DNA from: HLUCCA09 sp039822045
Lineage (GTDB): Bacteria > Pseudomonadota > Alphaproteobacteria > Rhodobacterales > Rhodobacteraceae
Direction of reading: 5' to 3'
Assembly (NCBI GenBank): GCA_039822045.1
Contig: JBCBMY010000014.1
Location: 101,520-165,519 of the forward strand
Length of the DNA: 64,000 bases
Part shown: piece by piece, positions 50,161 to 59,104 of the stretch
Numbering within the stretch: the stretch's first letter is position 1
Layout of the letters: every line of letters starts with the position of its first letter
Program-made: the position numbers and the translations under genes
The notes under the pieces: model-generated
What the model saw: the letters and a program-made list of their open reading frames with translations, nothing else
Databases searched by the model: none
Told to the model about the DNA's origin: nothing

Positions 50161-51275
50161 GCTACACCGCGGCCGAGCTGGCGGACGGTGCCCGCAATAT
50201 GCTGGAGGGCTGCGCCGAGCTCGCGCCCGGCATGTCCCTCCTGATCATCGCCGAGCCCCCGGAAAGCGGCCCGCAGCCCTACTACGACCCCGGCCTCGCC
50301 CCGGCCGTCGCCGCCGTGGCCGAAGGGATCGGCGCCGAGGTCGAGATCCTCCACCGCCCTTTCGACCCCGTCGTGCGCGACCCCGAGCCCGCCCTCGCCG
50401 CACGGATCGATGCCGCCGACCGCGTCCTCTTTCTCGCCCGTCTTGGCGATCAGCTGCGGTTTCGCGACAGGACCGGGGCCACGCCGTGCGTGATGTCCTA
50501 CGCGCTCGACCGCGAGATGCTCGCCTCCCCGTTCGGGCGTATCCCCCACGCGTCCATGGTGGCCTTGAAGGCGCTCATCGACGGCGCGCTGGCCACGACG
50601 GATGAGATCCGCGTCACGTGCCCCGCCGGCACCGAGTTCCGCGCGCCAGGCGCCGCCTTTCCAGTGGGCGGCGGCGACACGGTCACCCGGCGCTTCCCGC
50701 TCTCCGTTTTCTCGCCCGTGCCAAGCCGCGTCACCGGACATGTGGCGCAAAAGGGCTTTCTCTGCGCCACCGGCTCCCAGGCTTACGAGCCCCCGGCCTG
50801 CGAAATCGCCGACACGCTTTTCGTCGCCATTGCGGGCGACCGCCTCGTGGGCTTCGACGGGACAGCCCTCGACGTGTTGGCCGCGCGCGAACATTACGAC
50901 TACGTCGCGCAGCTCTTCGGCCTCGATCGCGACGCCACCCATTCCTGGCACGGCGGCATTCATCCGGGCTGCGCCTACACCCGGCCGGCGTCGCAGAATT
51001 TCGACCGCTGGAGCAACGGCGCCTTCGGCAATCCGCGTCTTCTTCACTTCCACACCTGCGGCGCTGACCCGCCGGGAGAGATTTCCCTCAACATCCTCGA
51101 CCCGACGTTGTGGGTCGGTGGCACGGCGCTGGTCGATGCCGGGCGGCTGCGTCCGGAGCGGCTCGCGGGCGGTCCCCAGTTCCTCGCCGCACATCCGATG
51201 CTGGCCCATGCGCTGGCTCATCCGACGCGCGAGGTTGGCGCGCCATCGGGACAGCTCAGCTTTCGCGACGCTTAA
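50157..51275 (+). CDS. Aminopeptidase-like protein (distant M29 resemblance), function unknown
   Basis: A 372-residue protein starting at a GTG that overlaps the oxygenase stop. Its layout, with an N-terminal nucleotide-like fold (LLIIAEPPESGPQPYYD), DEIRVTCPAGTEFRAPG in the middle, and a C-terminal half with ATHSWHGGIHPGCAYTRPAS and LLHFHTCGADPPGE, is reminiscent of M29 (leucyl) aminopeptidases, but the canonical metal ligands are not clearly conserved. It may bind metal through the histidine/cysteine-rich C-terminal segments. The operon end lies beside an 11-bp repeat array. Confidence 0.45.
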   Translation: MSYTAAELADGARNMLEGCAELAPGMSLLIIAEPPESGPQPYYDPGLAPAVAAVAEGIGAEVEILHRPFDPVVRDPEPALAARIDAADRVLFLARLGDQLRFRDRTGATPCVMSYALDREMLASPFGRIPHASMVALKALIDGALATTDEIRVTCPAGTEFRAPGAAFPVGGGDTVTRRFPLSVFSPVPSRVTGHVAQKGFLCATGSQAYEPPACEIADTLFVAIAGDRLVGFDGTALDVLAAREHYDYVAQLFGLDRDATHSWHGGIHPGCAYTRPASQNFDRWSNGAFGNPRLLHFHTCGADPPGEISLNILDPTLWVGGTALVDAGRLRPERLAGGPQFLAAHPMLAHALAHPTREVGAPSGQLSFRDA

Positions 51276-51290
51276 CCATTTGGCAACAAG

Positions 51291-51364
51291 TCATATAATG
51301 AGTCATATGGAAGTAATATGGTTCTCATATGGTATTCATATTCGAGTCATATGGTATTCATATC
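51291..51364. repeat. 11-bp-phased TCATATGGTAT tandem array
   Basis: Seven copies of a TCATATGGTAT-like unit. The CATAT/AATAT cores begin at 51292, 51304, 51315, 51326, 51337, 51348 and 51359: steps of 12 and then five exact 11s. It is strikingly AT-rich in a GC-rich context. It covers the gap between two convergent genes and supplies the last six codons and stop of the LacI-type regulator. Not a CRISPR: unit and spacing are far too short. Confidence 0.8.
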
Positions 51365-52360
51365 CGGTCCGGCGCTCGATTCCCGCACCACCAGCTCGAC
51401 CGGCGCGCGTGTCACGGCAGGCGGCGCAGACCCATCGTCAATCCACCGCAACAGGCTCTCGGCGGCGCCTTCGCCAAACTCGGCCGTGTTGCAGCGCACC
51501 GAGCTAAGGCGCGGAAAAGACAGGGAACATTCCTCGATATCATCGAAGCCGACAAGCCGGAAATCGGTGCCAACCCTCACGCCACGCTCGGCAAACCCGC
51601 TCAGCATGCCCAGCGCAACGAGGTCGGAGAAGCACACGCCGCCATCGATGGTGTCGTCCAGGGTCAAAGCTAAGTCGCGACCAAAGCTTCGGCTCGGACG
51701 CCCCTGAAAACAAACGGGTTTCATTCCTTCGGCAGTCATCACATCGGCATAGCCGGACATCCGCTCCAAGGTGATCGGCCGATCCTCCAGACCGCCAAAA
51801 AACCCGATCCGACGGCACCCCATCTCGATCAGATGCCGCGTCGCCAGTGCGCCGCCGGTGCTGTAGTCGAGGGATGCAAAGGGAAAAAGCTCCGTTCTTT
51901 CATCGACTTGCCGGAGGACCTGCATGGCCGGCAAGCCGGCCCGCCGGATCTGCTCGAAGTGATCGTCCGGCCCGCCATAGGCCGGCGAAATCACGAAGGC
52001 CGCAACGCCGTGCTCGATCATGGTATCGATGACCCGCCCCTGCAGCGCCGGGTCCTCGTCGGTGTTGGCGATGACCGTGGCATAGCCTTTTCGCGCAAAG
52101 GCCATCTGTGCCGAGGCGGCGAACTCTGTGAAAAAAGGGTTCCGCAAGTCATTGATAACTAACCCTATGAGGCCCTTTGACCCGCCCCTCAACCCGGCCG
52201 CGGCGCGGTTATAGACATAGCCCAATTCGGACATTGCCGCCTCGACCTGCGCGCGCGTGCTGTCCTTCACGAGGGGCGAGTTGCGCAGCACCAGCGACAC
52301 CGTCGACTTCGACACGCCCGCCTGGCGCGCAACATCGATAATGGTCGCCCGCTTCGGCAT
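51347..52360 (-). CDS. LacI family transcriptional regulator
   Basis: A 337-residue sugar-responsive repressor. The headpiece ATIIDVARQAGVSKSTVSLVL (5-25) and hinge TRAQVEAAMSELGYVYNRAA are followed by a periplasmic-binding-like domain (LIGLVINDLRNPFFTEFA, LVGFDDIEECSLSFPRLSSVR). ATG at 52360, two bases after the DUF993 stop. It is the last gene of the minus-strand sugar cluster. Its C-terminal residues DMNTI and stop are encoded by the 11-bp repeat array, so the array's expansion could change the protein's end. Confidence 0.9.
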   Translation of the reverse strand: MPKRATIIDVARQAGVSKSTVSLVLRNSPLVKDSTRAQVEAAMSELGYVYNRAAAGLRGGSKGLIGLVINDLRNPFFTEFAASAQMAFARKGYATVIANTDEDPALQGRVIDTMIEHGVAAFVISPAYGGPDDHFEQIRRAGLPAMQVLRQVDERTELFPFASLDYSTGGALATRHLIEMGCRRIGFFGGLEDRPITLERMSGYADVMTAEGMKPVCFQGRPSRSFGRDLALTLDDTIDGGVCFSDLVALGMLSGFAERGVRVGTDFRLVGFDDIEECSLSFPRLSSVRCNTAEFGEGAAESLLRWIDDGSAPPAVTRAPVELVVRESSAGPDMNTI

Positions 52361-52361
52361 A

Positions 52362-53525
52362 CTAGTCCACGCCGTGGAGCCGCAGCAGCAGGCCCATCCG
52401 CTCCTCGGCGAGGTCGGGGCGAGACAGCAGCCTCGCCGCACTGGCGAGGCGGTAAACCTCTGAATAATGGGTGATTTCCCGTGAGGACTGGAAACCGCCC
52501 GGCATCACGAAATGGCTCTGCGCCCCGTTGAGCCACGCCAGAAACGCGATGCCCGCTTTGTAGAACTGCGTCGGCGCTTTGAAGATCTCGCGGGACAGCG
52601 GCACGGTTGGGGCAAGCAGAGCGTGGTAGGTCTCGCCGTCATTTTGAGCAAGAGCTTCAAGGGCTTGCGCGGCGGCGGGTGCAATGGCCGCGAAGGCGCC
52701 GAGGAGCGCGTGGGAGTGGTGGGTCCCATCGCCCTCGATCAGAGGGGCGTAGTTGAAGTCGTCACCCGTGTAGAGGCGAACGCCGGCGGGAAGACGCGCG
52801 CGGAACGCCTCCTCATGCGCTTGATCCAACAGGGAAATCTTGATGCCATCGACCTTGGCCGAGTGGGCCTCGATCAGGGTGAGCACCATGTCGGAAGCTG
52901 ACGCGACATCAGTCGAGCCCCAATAGCCGCGTAGCGCCGGATCGAACATGTCACCGAGCCAGTGGAGGATTACGGGCGCTTCAGCTTCCGCCAGTAGTCC
53001 ACTGTAAAGGCTCATGTAATCATCTTGATCGGCCTCAATCGCGGGGAGGGCCCGGGAGGCCATGAGGATCACCTCTCCCCCCGCCGCTTCGATCGCTTCC
53101 ATCTGTTCGCGATAGGCGGCGCGGATCGCGTCGAGGGATGTCAGGTCGGCCAGCGTCCTCTGGTCGGTGCCTGCGCCGCAGGCCACGCGGGGTTTGAGCG
53201 GGTGGGCCTTGGCCTCGACCATCGTGCGTTCGATCAGTTCCTTTGCCGTGGGCCAGTCGACGCCCATCCCCCGCTGCGCGGTGTCCATCGCCTCGGCAAG
53301 GCCAAGTCCCTGATCCCAAAGCCAATTCCGAAAGCGTAGGGTATTGTCCCAGTCCACGGCCGGGCGGCCGACCCACGGATCGCGCTCGGCCAGCGGATCG
53401 GACACGACATGGGCCGCAGCAAACGCCGTCCGGGTGAAGGGACCGGTGGGTGCACGGGGAACCAGCGGATCACGTTCCAGTTCAAAGGGTTCCAGCGCAT
53501 TGTTGTATGTCGGAAGTGTCAGCAT
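52362..53525 (-). CDS. DUF993 (dihydrodipicolinate synthase-like) protein
   Basis: A 387-residue predicted TIM-barrel protein of the DUF993 family, annotated in databases as dihydrodipicolinate synthase-like. It opens LTLPTYNNALEPFELERDPLVPRAP; conserved-looking blocks are VDWDNTLRFRNWLWDQGLGLAEAMDTAQRG, VEAKAHPLKPRVACGAGTDQ and HWLGDMFDPALRGYWGS, and KVDGIKISLLD could carry a Schiff-base lysine. A lyase or aldolase role toward a sugar acid fits the cluster but is not established. Confidence 0.7.
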   Translation of the reverse strand: MLTLPTYNNALEPFELERDPLVPRAPTGPFTRTAFAAAHVVSDPLAERDPWVGRPAVDWDNTLRFRNWLWDQGLGLAEAMDTAQRGMGVDWPTAKELIERTMVEAKAHPLKPRVACGAGTDQRTLADLTSLDAIRAAYREQMEAIEAAGGEVILMASRALPAIEADQDDYMSLYSGLLAEAEAPVILHWLGDMFDPALRGYWGSTDVASASDMVLTLIEAHSAKVDGIKISLLDQAHEEAFRARLPAGVRLYTGDDFNYAPLIEGDGTHHSHALLGAFAAIAPAAAQALEALAQNDGETYHALLAPTVPLSREIFKAPTQFYKAGIAFLAWLNGAQSHFVMPGGFQSSREITHYSEVYRLASAARLLSRPDLAEERMGLLLRLHGVD

Positions 53526-53528
53526 GGG

Positions 53529-53843
53529 TCACGCGCCCGACGGCAGATCGAAGACGAGGATGCCATCAAGACCCCCTTCGGCATGAGCAACGAGCCCGGC
53601 CCCCAGCGCCTTGTGGTCGGGATGCTCCTGGTAGCGGGCGAGCGCGTCCCAATCCGAGAAATCCACGGTGAATCCATGGAGATACCCGCGTTCGATCTTT
53701 TCGGGACTTTCGGAACGGCCGGCGTGGATATCGAGCAGACCATCGATCTTGGGCTTGATCGCGGTCAATTCATCCCAAAGGGCAGCGATCTTGGCCTCGG
53801 AGACGTCGTCGCGGAATCTGATGAGGACGATGTGACGGATCAT
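53529..53843 (-). CDS. Dabb (stress-responsive alpha/beta-barrel) family protein
   Basis: A 104-residue dimeric ferredoxin-like barrel protein. MIRHIVLIRFRDDVSEAKIAALWDEL and HGFTVDFSDWDALARYQEHPDHKAL are typical Dabb blocks. Family members include small enzymes of polyketide cyclisation and proteins of sugar catabolic clusters; activity here is unknown. The start overlaps the stop of the GMC oxidoreductase gene by four bases, so it is co-translated with it. Confidence 0.85.
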   Translation of the reverse strand: MIRHIVLIRFRDDVSEAKIAALWDELTAIKPKIDGLLDIHAGRSESPEKIERGYLHGFTVDFSDWDALARYQEHPDHKALGAGLVAHAEGGLDGILVFDLPSGA

Positions 53844-55441
53844 GCAGCAACCTCAATGCCTTGTGCGGCCTTTATCATGTCGGCGCACTTCTCTCCGATC
53901 ATGATTGCAGCGGCGTTGGTGTTCGACGAGATGATGTCTGGCATGATCGAGGCGTCCGCGACGCGGAGCCCCTCGATCCCGCGCAAACGGAGGTGCGGGT
54001 CCAGCACCGCCGCGTCATCTCCCCCCATCCGACAGGTGCCGGCGGCGTGGTGCGACGTCTTGGAGTGCTCACAGATGAAGTCGAAATACTCCTGATCTGT
54101 CTGGACCTCGGGACCAGGCAGGCGCTCGCGCTTGATGAAACGGCCCATGGCCTCACCGCCGAGGATCTCCTGGGTCAGTTTAAGGCCGCGGATCGACATC
54201 TCGCGGTCGCGCGAGTCCTGCAGGTAGTTCGGGTCGATCAGCGGCGCCTTTAGCGGATCATCGCTTTGAAGGCGCACCGTGCCGCGGGAACGGGGCCGGA
54301 GGTAGCACGAATTGAGGGTGACACCGCCCTGCGGCATTGCCATGACCCCGCTTTCGATGCCGGTGCCAAGGCCCAGGTGGAACTGCAGGTCCGGCGAGCG
54401 GGCGTCGGGGTCGGCGTACCAGAAGCCGCCTGTCTCGAAGAGCGATGAGGCGACTGGGCCCTTTCGCGTGAGCAGGTATTGCACGGCCGCGACGGCCGAG
54501 AGGTGGAGCTTGGCGTAGCGGTCATAGGTGTGGGGGCCGTTCACCTCGCAGATGCAGTAGAGATCGAGATGGTCTTGCAGATTCGCGCCGACCTCAGCCT
54601 GGTCGAAGCGGACCGGGATGCCGAGCGACGTCAGGTGGTCGGCCGGGCCGATGCCGGACAGCTGCAACAGCCGGGGGGAACCAATGGCGCCAGCGGCCAG
54701 GATCACTTCGGTCGTGGCGGTCAGGCGCATACCGTCCATCAACTCTACCCCAGTGGCCCGGCCCCGGTTGAGCGTGATGTGGCGAACCTGGGCGCCGGTG
54801 CGGATCTCGAGATTGCGGCGCCGACCCTGGATCGGGGCAAGGTAGGCCATCGCCGCAGACGACCGGCGGGCATTGCGCTGGGTCAGTTGGTAGTAGCCCA
54901 CGCCATCCTGGCTGGCGCCGGTCATGTCGTAGTTGCGCGGGATGCCAAGGGCAGCTGCGGCCTCGAAATAGGCTTCGCAGATCGGCAGGGGCGCGATGGG
55001 GCGGGAGACACCCAGCGGGCCGCCTTTGCCGTGGAAGGGCTCGGCAAAGCTGTCATTGTCCTCGGCTTTCCGAAAGTAGGGCAGCACGTCGTCATAGCCC
55101 CAGCCGATGCAGCCCTTCTGGCGCCATTCGTCATAGTCGATGGCGTTGCCGCGGGTATAGATCTGGGCGTTGATGGCCGACCCGCCGCCGATCACCTTGG
55201 CCTGCGTATAGCGGAACACCCGGTCCTTCATGTGCGTCTGGGGCACGGTGGACCAGCCCCAGGACCCGATGCCCTTGGTCATTTTCGCAAAGCCCGCGGG
55301 CAGATGATAGAACGGGTGCCGGTCGGAGCCCCCCGCCTCGAGCAGGAGCACCTTCGCCTCACGCATTTCCGAAAGGCGCGCGGCCAGTACGGAGCCGGCG
55401 CTGCCGCCTCCTATGATGATGTAGTCGCATCCTTTTTCCAT
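53840..55441 (-). CDS. GMC-family FAD oxidoreductase (choline dehydrogenase-like)
   Basis: A 533-residue flavoenzyme. The FAD dinucleotide fold DYIIIGGGSAGSVLAARLSE (6-25) is followed by the GMC signature GGGSAINAQIYTRGNAIDYDEW (about 86-107), the second signature AGAIGSPRLLQLSGIGP (about 252-268) and the C-terminal SKTSHHAAGTCRMGGDD with the catalytic histidine region. No signal peptide, so cytosolic. Likely oxidises an alcohol group of the sugar or polyol imported by the cluster's ABC transporter. Confidence 0.9.
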   Translation of the reverse strand: MEKGCDYIIIGGGSAGSVLAARLSEMREAKVLLLEAGGSDRHPFYHLPAGFAKMTKGIGSWGWSTVPQTHMKDRVFRYTQAKVIGGGSAINAQIYTRGNAIDYDEWRQKGCIGWGYDDVLPYFRKAEDNDSFAEPFHGKGGPLGVSRPIAPLPICEAYFEAAAALGIPRNYDMTGASQDGVGYYQLTQRNARRSSAAMAYLAPIQGRRRNLEIRTGAQVRHITLNRGRATGVELMDGMRLTATTEVILAAGAIGSPRLLQLSGIGPADHLTSLGIPVRFDQAEVGANLQDHLDLYCICEVNGPHTYDRYAKLHLSAVAAVQYLLTRKGPVASSLFETGGFWYADPDARSPDLQFHLGLGTGIESGVMAMPQGGVTLNSCYLRPRSRGTVRLQSDDPLKAPLIDPNYLQDSRDREMSIRGLKLTQEILGGEAMGRFIKRERLPGPEVQTDQEYFDFICEHSKTSHHAAGTCRMGGDDAAVLDPHLRLRGIEGLRVADASIMPDIISSNTNAAAIMIGEKCADMIKAAQGIEVAA

Positions 55442-55453
55442 GATGCTCCCTCT

Positions 55454-56212
55454 TCAGAGCCGTGGGATAGAGAGGCCGCCGTCAACAGGCAGCACGGCGC
55501 CCGTGGCGAAAGCCATCTGGCCTGTCACGAGCGGCAGGACGGTGGCGGCGATGTCGGCAGGCTGGCCCCAGCGCTTCGCCGGAACGAGACCGTCTTCGAT
55601 GCGGGCGGTGTAGGGGTCGCGGACGGCGGCGGTCATCGGCGTGGCGATGATGCCGGGTCGAAGCTCGAAGACACCGATGCCATGGGGGGCAAGGCGGGTG
55701 GCAAAGAGGCTGGCCATCATCGAGGCGCCGGCCTTCGAGATGCAATACTCGGCGCGCTCGATCGAGACCATCTCGGCGCTTACCGAGGTGACGAACACCA
55801 ATGATCTATAGGCCTCATCGTCGCGAGACAGCATGCGACGGGCGACCTGTTGGGCAAGGAAGAACGCACCGCGGAGGTTCACGGACAGAACGAAGTCGAA
55901 GCTTTCGGGGGCGAGATCGAGCATGTCGCCCCGCACCTTGGCCGGGACACCTGCATTGGAGACGAGTGCAGTGACCGGCCCGGCCGTTTCCTCCACTTGG
56001 TCAAGCAGCGCTCCGTGGCCGTCGATCCGGGTGAGGTCGTGTCTGTGATAGCTGGCCGTGGGGCCAAGACGGTCGAGCGCCGCGACGACGTCGGGCGCAT
56101 CGCCCGGCGCCTCAGAGGTGATCGCGACGCGCCAGCCGTGGCTGATGAGCGCCTCGGCGATGCCGAGGCCGATACCGCGTTGACCGCCGGTGATGAGGGC
56201 AACGGGGCTCAT
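55454..56212 (-). CDS. Short-chain dehydrogenase/reductase, sugar-type
   Basis: A 252-residue NAD(P) oxidoreductase. VALITGGQRGIGLGIAEAL (4-22) is the TGxxxGxG cofactor loop, ALVSNAGVP the NAG motif, and YCISKAGASMM the catalytic Tyr-x-x-x-Lys. The C-terminal LPVDGGLSIPRL is typical of 3-oxoacyl/polyol SDRs. ATG at 56212 overlaps the preceding GMC stop as ATGA. Confidence 0.92.
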   Translation of the reverse strand: MSPVALITGGQRGIGLGIAEALISHGWRVAITSEAPGDAPDVVAALDRLGPTASYHRHDLTRIDGHGALLDQVEETAGPVTALVSNAGVPAKVRGDMLDLAPESFDFVLSVNLRGAFFLAQQVARRMLSRDDEAYRSLVFVTSVSAEMVSIERAEYCISKAGASMMASLFATRLAPHGIGVFELRPGIIATPMTAAVRDPYTARIEDGLVPAKRWGQPADIAATVLPLVTGQMAFATGAVLPVDGGLSIPRL

Positions 56213-57705
56213 GCCGCGAGATCCTTTGCAATCGCCTCGGCGGCACGGAGGGCGAGCGCGGCAACGGTGAGGGCCGGATTGACCGCAGCGGAAGTTGGCA
56301 AGGCCGCGGCATCGACCACGAAGAGGTTGGGATGGTCCCACGATCGGTTGTCGGGATCACAGACCGAGGTCGCGGGGTCGTCGCCGATCCGTGCTGTGCC
56401 GCACTGGTGCGAGGGAACGCGCCCATCGAAGAGGCGGGAGAGGGTGACGGGGAAGCCGGCCGCGCGCAGCGTGGATTTGGTTTTGGAAACGAGCTTGCGA
56501 TGGGCTGTCATGTTGGACCGGCGCCAGGCGAGGCGAATGCGGTCGCCCTTTAGCGTCACCCGGCTCTCGGGGTCGGGCAGGTCCTCGGAGATCAGGTAAA
56601 GGTCCAGCGCGTGGTGCGAGATCCAGCGCGCGACCGGCATCGGCAGTTGGGGCACCTGGATCTTGAGGATGTCGGGGGTCACGCGGCCGAGGAGTTGGAC
56701 ATTGCCGAGGGGCTTCCCGCCGCTGCCATCGGACAAGTACCAATCGTTAATCCCAAACGTTTTCTGGTAGGTCGCGTCGTTGCGAAACCGCGGGTCGATG
56801 GCGATGACGGCGGACGCGTTGTGGTTCATGAAGTGACGACCGACCTGATCGGTGCTGTTGGCGACGCCAGACCGCAGCAGCAGGGCGGAGGACTGCACGG
56901 CGCCCGCCGCGACCGCGACGATGGCGGGGGTCAGCGTGACCTCTTCGCCATCGGCGTGGTAGCTGACCGAGGCGATGCGGCGATTGTCGGAGCCGACAGT
57001 CACGCGCGTGACGCGGGCACCGGTGATGAGCCGCACATTGTCATGGGCAAGCGCTGCCGCGAGGCCGCACGTCTCGGCATCCATCTTGCCGCTGCGGGTG
57101 TCGGGGTAGCCGTCCCACCCGTCTTGGCCATGGGAGAGCCAGGTGTCGATATCGACGCCGAGCGGCAAGGTGAAGGGCTGCGCACCCGCCTTGGCGAGAC
57201 GCTGACGGGCCTTTGCGATGGCAGGTTCGTCTGGAACCGGCGGATGAGGATAAGCCGTCTGATGCGCGGGCTCGGTGGGGTCCGACGTTGTGTCTCCCCG
57301 CACCCGATAGAGGGTTTCGGCGCGGTCGTACCAGGGGGCCAGCGTGGCATAGGGAAAGGGCCAGGCGGGGCTGATCCCGTCCCAATGCGCCATCTCGTCG
57401 AAGTCGTCCGCTCGGTAGCGGATGAGGACCGCGCCGTAGAGTTTCGAGTTGCCGCCGACATTGTAGTAGTTGCCGGGCTCGAACGGCTGTCCATCGGCGT
57501 CTTCCCACGTCTCGGGGGCGCGGAAGGCGGAGTTGGTGTAGATGCGCCAGGGATCGCGTGTGGGGGCCGTGGACGGAATCTGCTGCCCGCGCTCGAGGAT
57601 CACGATCTCCGCGCCGGTGGGGGCGAGCCCTGCCGCCAGAGACGCCCCGCCCATCCCGCTGCCGATGATCACGACGTCGGGGGCCTTATGTGGCTGGTTT
57701 TTCAT
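56209..57705 (-). CDS. GMC-family oxidoreductase, glucose/gluconate dehydrogenase-like
   Basis: A 498-residue FAD enzyme. PDVVIIGSGMGGASLAAGLAP (10-29) binds FAD; NVGGNSKLYGAVLIRYRADDFDEM (about 82-105) and CGTARIGDDPATSVCDPDNRSW (about 436-457, with the catalytic histidine in PSHQCGTAR) are GMC features of the gluconate/fructose dehydrogenase branch. No Tat or Sec signal and no small cytochrome subunit, so it differs from the periplasmic trimeric enzymes. First gene of the GMC-SDR-GMC-Dabb-DUF993-LacI run. Confidence 0.88.
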   Translation of the reverse strand: MKNQPHKAPDVVIIGSGMGGASLAAGLAPTGAEIVILERGQQIPSTAPTRDPWRIYTNSAFRAPETWEDADGQPFEPGNYYNVGGNSKLYGAVLIRYRADDFDEMAHWDGISPAWPFPYATLAPWYDRAETLYRVRGDTTSDPTEPAHQTAYPHPPVPDEPAIAKARQRLAKAGAQPFTLPLGVDIDTWLSHGQDGWDGYPDTRSGKMDAETCGLAAALAHDNVRLITGARVTRVTVGSDNRRIASVSYHADGEEVTLTPAIVAVAAGAVQSSALLLRSGVANSTDQVGRHFMNHNASAVIAIDPRFRNDATYQKTFGINDWYLSDGSGGKPLGNVQLLGRVTPDILKIQVPQLPMPVARWISHHALDLYLISEDLPDPESRVTLKGDRIRLAWRRSNMTAHRKLVSKTKSTLRAAGFPVTLSRLFDGRVPSHQCGTARIGDDPATSVCDPDNRSWDHPNLFVVDAAALPTSAAVNPALTVAALALRAAEAIAKDLAA

Positions 57706-57925
57706 GGGGTTACGGGTGGGTCATGGCTGTAACTGAGCGCTGAGGGCCGCGCCCGACCTCGGGAGGGCGCTTTGGCAGGCTTGATCTGGGCAGTTTATCT
57801 CCAAAGCATCGGACTACGGCTGAATGGCAGACGACATCGCCAATGCGCCCTCCCTGGGGGGAGGTCGGGCGCGGCCCGGGCTGGTCGCCCGGGGCAAGAG
57901 GGGTTATGCGCGTCTTGCCCATAAG
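57706..57925. other. Intergenic gap holding REP-like inverted repeat 1
   Basis: No gene supported. Its main content is the inverted element pair listed at 57744-57877; the remainder shows no clear promoter. Confidence 0.5.
57744..57877. repeat. REP/BIME-like inverted pair 1
   Basis: An arm beginning GGGCCGCGCCCGACCTC and ending GGGAGGGCGCTTTGGC (57744-57776) is mirrored by an arm reading GCCAATGCGCCCTCCC ... GAGGTCGGGCGCGGCCC (57839-57877), 62 bases apart. Each arm is itself partly palindromic. Close copies occur at 59105-59236. Confidence 0.75.
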
Positions 57926-59035
57926 TCAGACGATCCGCATCTCGGTCTTGGGGTCGAAGGCGACGGCCTTTTCCATGTTGAACGCGAAGGGGAAGCGCTC
58001 GCCAGCCTTCACGTTCACGTCCGCGCGGAAGCGGCCTGTCACGTCCTTGCCGCCCATCTGACTGACGACGAAGGTGTCGGAGCCGGCGGGCTCGGTGACT
58101 TCGACCATCGTCTCCACCGTATGGACCGCGTTGGAGTTGCGGTCGGCGCCGTCCTGATCCGTGATCGCCTCGGGGCGGATGCCAAGGACGATCTCGCGCC
58201 CGTCCTGCCCGCTCATCCGGTCGCCGGCGAAGGGGATCGTGGCCGCGGAGCCATCGGCCAGCCGCACCTCCGCCGCGGGCGCGCCATTGGCAGACGTCAC
58301 CTTGGCCGGGAAGAGGTTCATCGAGGGCGAGCCCATGAAGCCTGCGACGAACATGTTGGCGGGGTTGTCGTAGATCTCTTTGGGCGTTCCGAGCTGCTGG
58401 ACATACCCGCCGAACATCACGGCGATCCGGGTGGACAATGTCAGCGCCTCGATCTGGTCGTGGGTCACGTAGACGATGGTTGTGCCGAGCTTCTGGTGAA
58501 GCTTCTTGATCTCGGTGCGCATGTCGACGCGGAGCTTGGCATCGAGGTTCGAGAGCGGCTCGTCGAAAAGGAACACGTCTGGTTCGCGCACAAGAGCGCG
58601 GCCCATGGCAACGCGCTGACGTTGGCCGCCCGAGAGCTGGCCCGGCTTGCGGTCCAACAGATGGGAGATCTGCAGAAGGTCGGCGACCGAGGCGATGCGT
58701 TTTTCCCGCTCGGGCTTGGGCAAGCCATGCATCTCCATCCCAAAGGAGATGTTCCCCTTGACCGTCATGTTCGGGTAGAGCGCGTAGGACTGGAAGACCA
58801 TCGCGATGTTGCGGTCGGCCGGCTTCACCCCGTTCATACTCCGGCCCTTGATCGCGATGTCGCCCGTGGTGACCTCTTCGAGCCCGGCGATCATGTTGAG
58901 AAGCGTGGACTTGCCACAGCCCGAGGGGCCGACGAGGACGAGGAACTCCCCCTCCTCCACGTGGATCTCGGTCTCATGCAGAACCTGCACGGCGCCGTAG
59001 GACTTGGTGGCCTTGTTGATATCGAGAAATCCCAT
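57926..59035 (-). CDS. Sugar ABC transporter ATP-binding protein (UgpC/MalK type)
   Basis: A 369-residue ATPase. Walker A GPSGCGKST near 37-45, Q-loop FQSYALYPNMTVKGN, signature LSGGQRQRVAMGRAL, Walker B DVFLFDEPLSNLDAKLR, switch YVTHDQIEA; residues about 240-369 form the MalK-type TOBE/regulatory domain (VLGIRPEAITD). ATG at 59035. It is separated from the permease genes by REP-like element 2 and followed by element 1, so its mRNA level may differ from the rest of the operon. Confidence 0.93.
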   Translation of the reverse strand: MGFLDINKATKSYGAVQVLHETEIHVEEGEFLVLVGPSGCGKSTLLNMIAGLEEVTTGDIAIKGRSMNGVKPADRNIAMVFQSYALYPNMTVKGNISFGMEMHGLPKPEREKRIASVADLLQISHLLDRKPGQLSGGQRQRVAMGRALVREPDVFLFDEPLSNLDAKLRVDMRTEIKKLHQKLGTTIVYVTHDQIEALTLSTRIAVMFGGYVQQLGTPKEIYDNPANMFVAGFMGSPSMNLFPAKVTSANGAPAAEVRLADGSAATIPFAGDRMSGQDGREIVLGIRPEAITDQDGADRNSNAVHTVETMVEVTEPAGSDTFVVSQMGGKDVTGRFRADVNVKAGERFPFAFNMEKAVAFDPKTEMRIV

Positions 59036-59104
59036 CGGTCAGTTCACTCCCTTGGCGTGGAGGGTGCATCGCTTTGTTTCTGCGCTGGTGCGTGCGACCA
59101 GCAC

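Noticed and set aside
51291..51364. Short repeat array considered as CRISPR or origin iterons
   Set aside because: Eleven-base units without spacers are not CRISPR, and no replication initiator gene is near, so an origin is unsupported.
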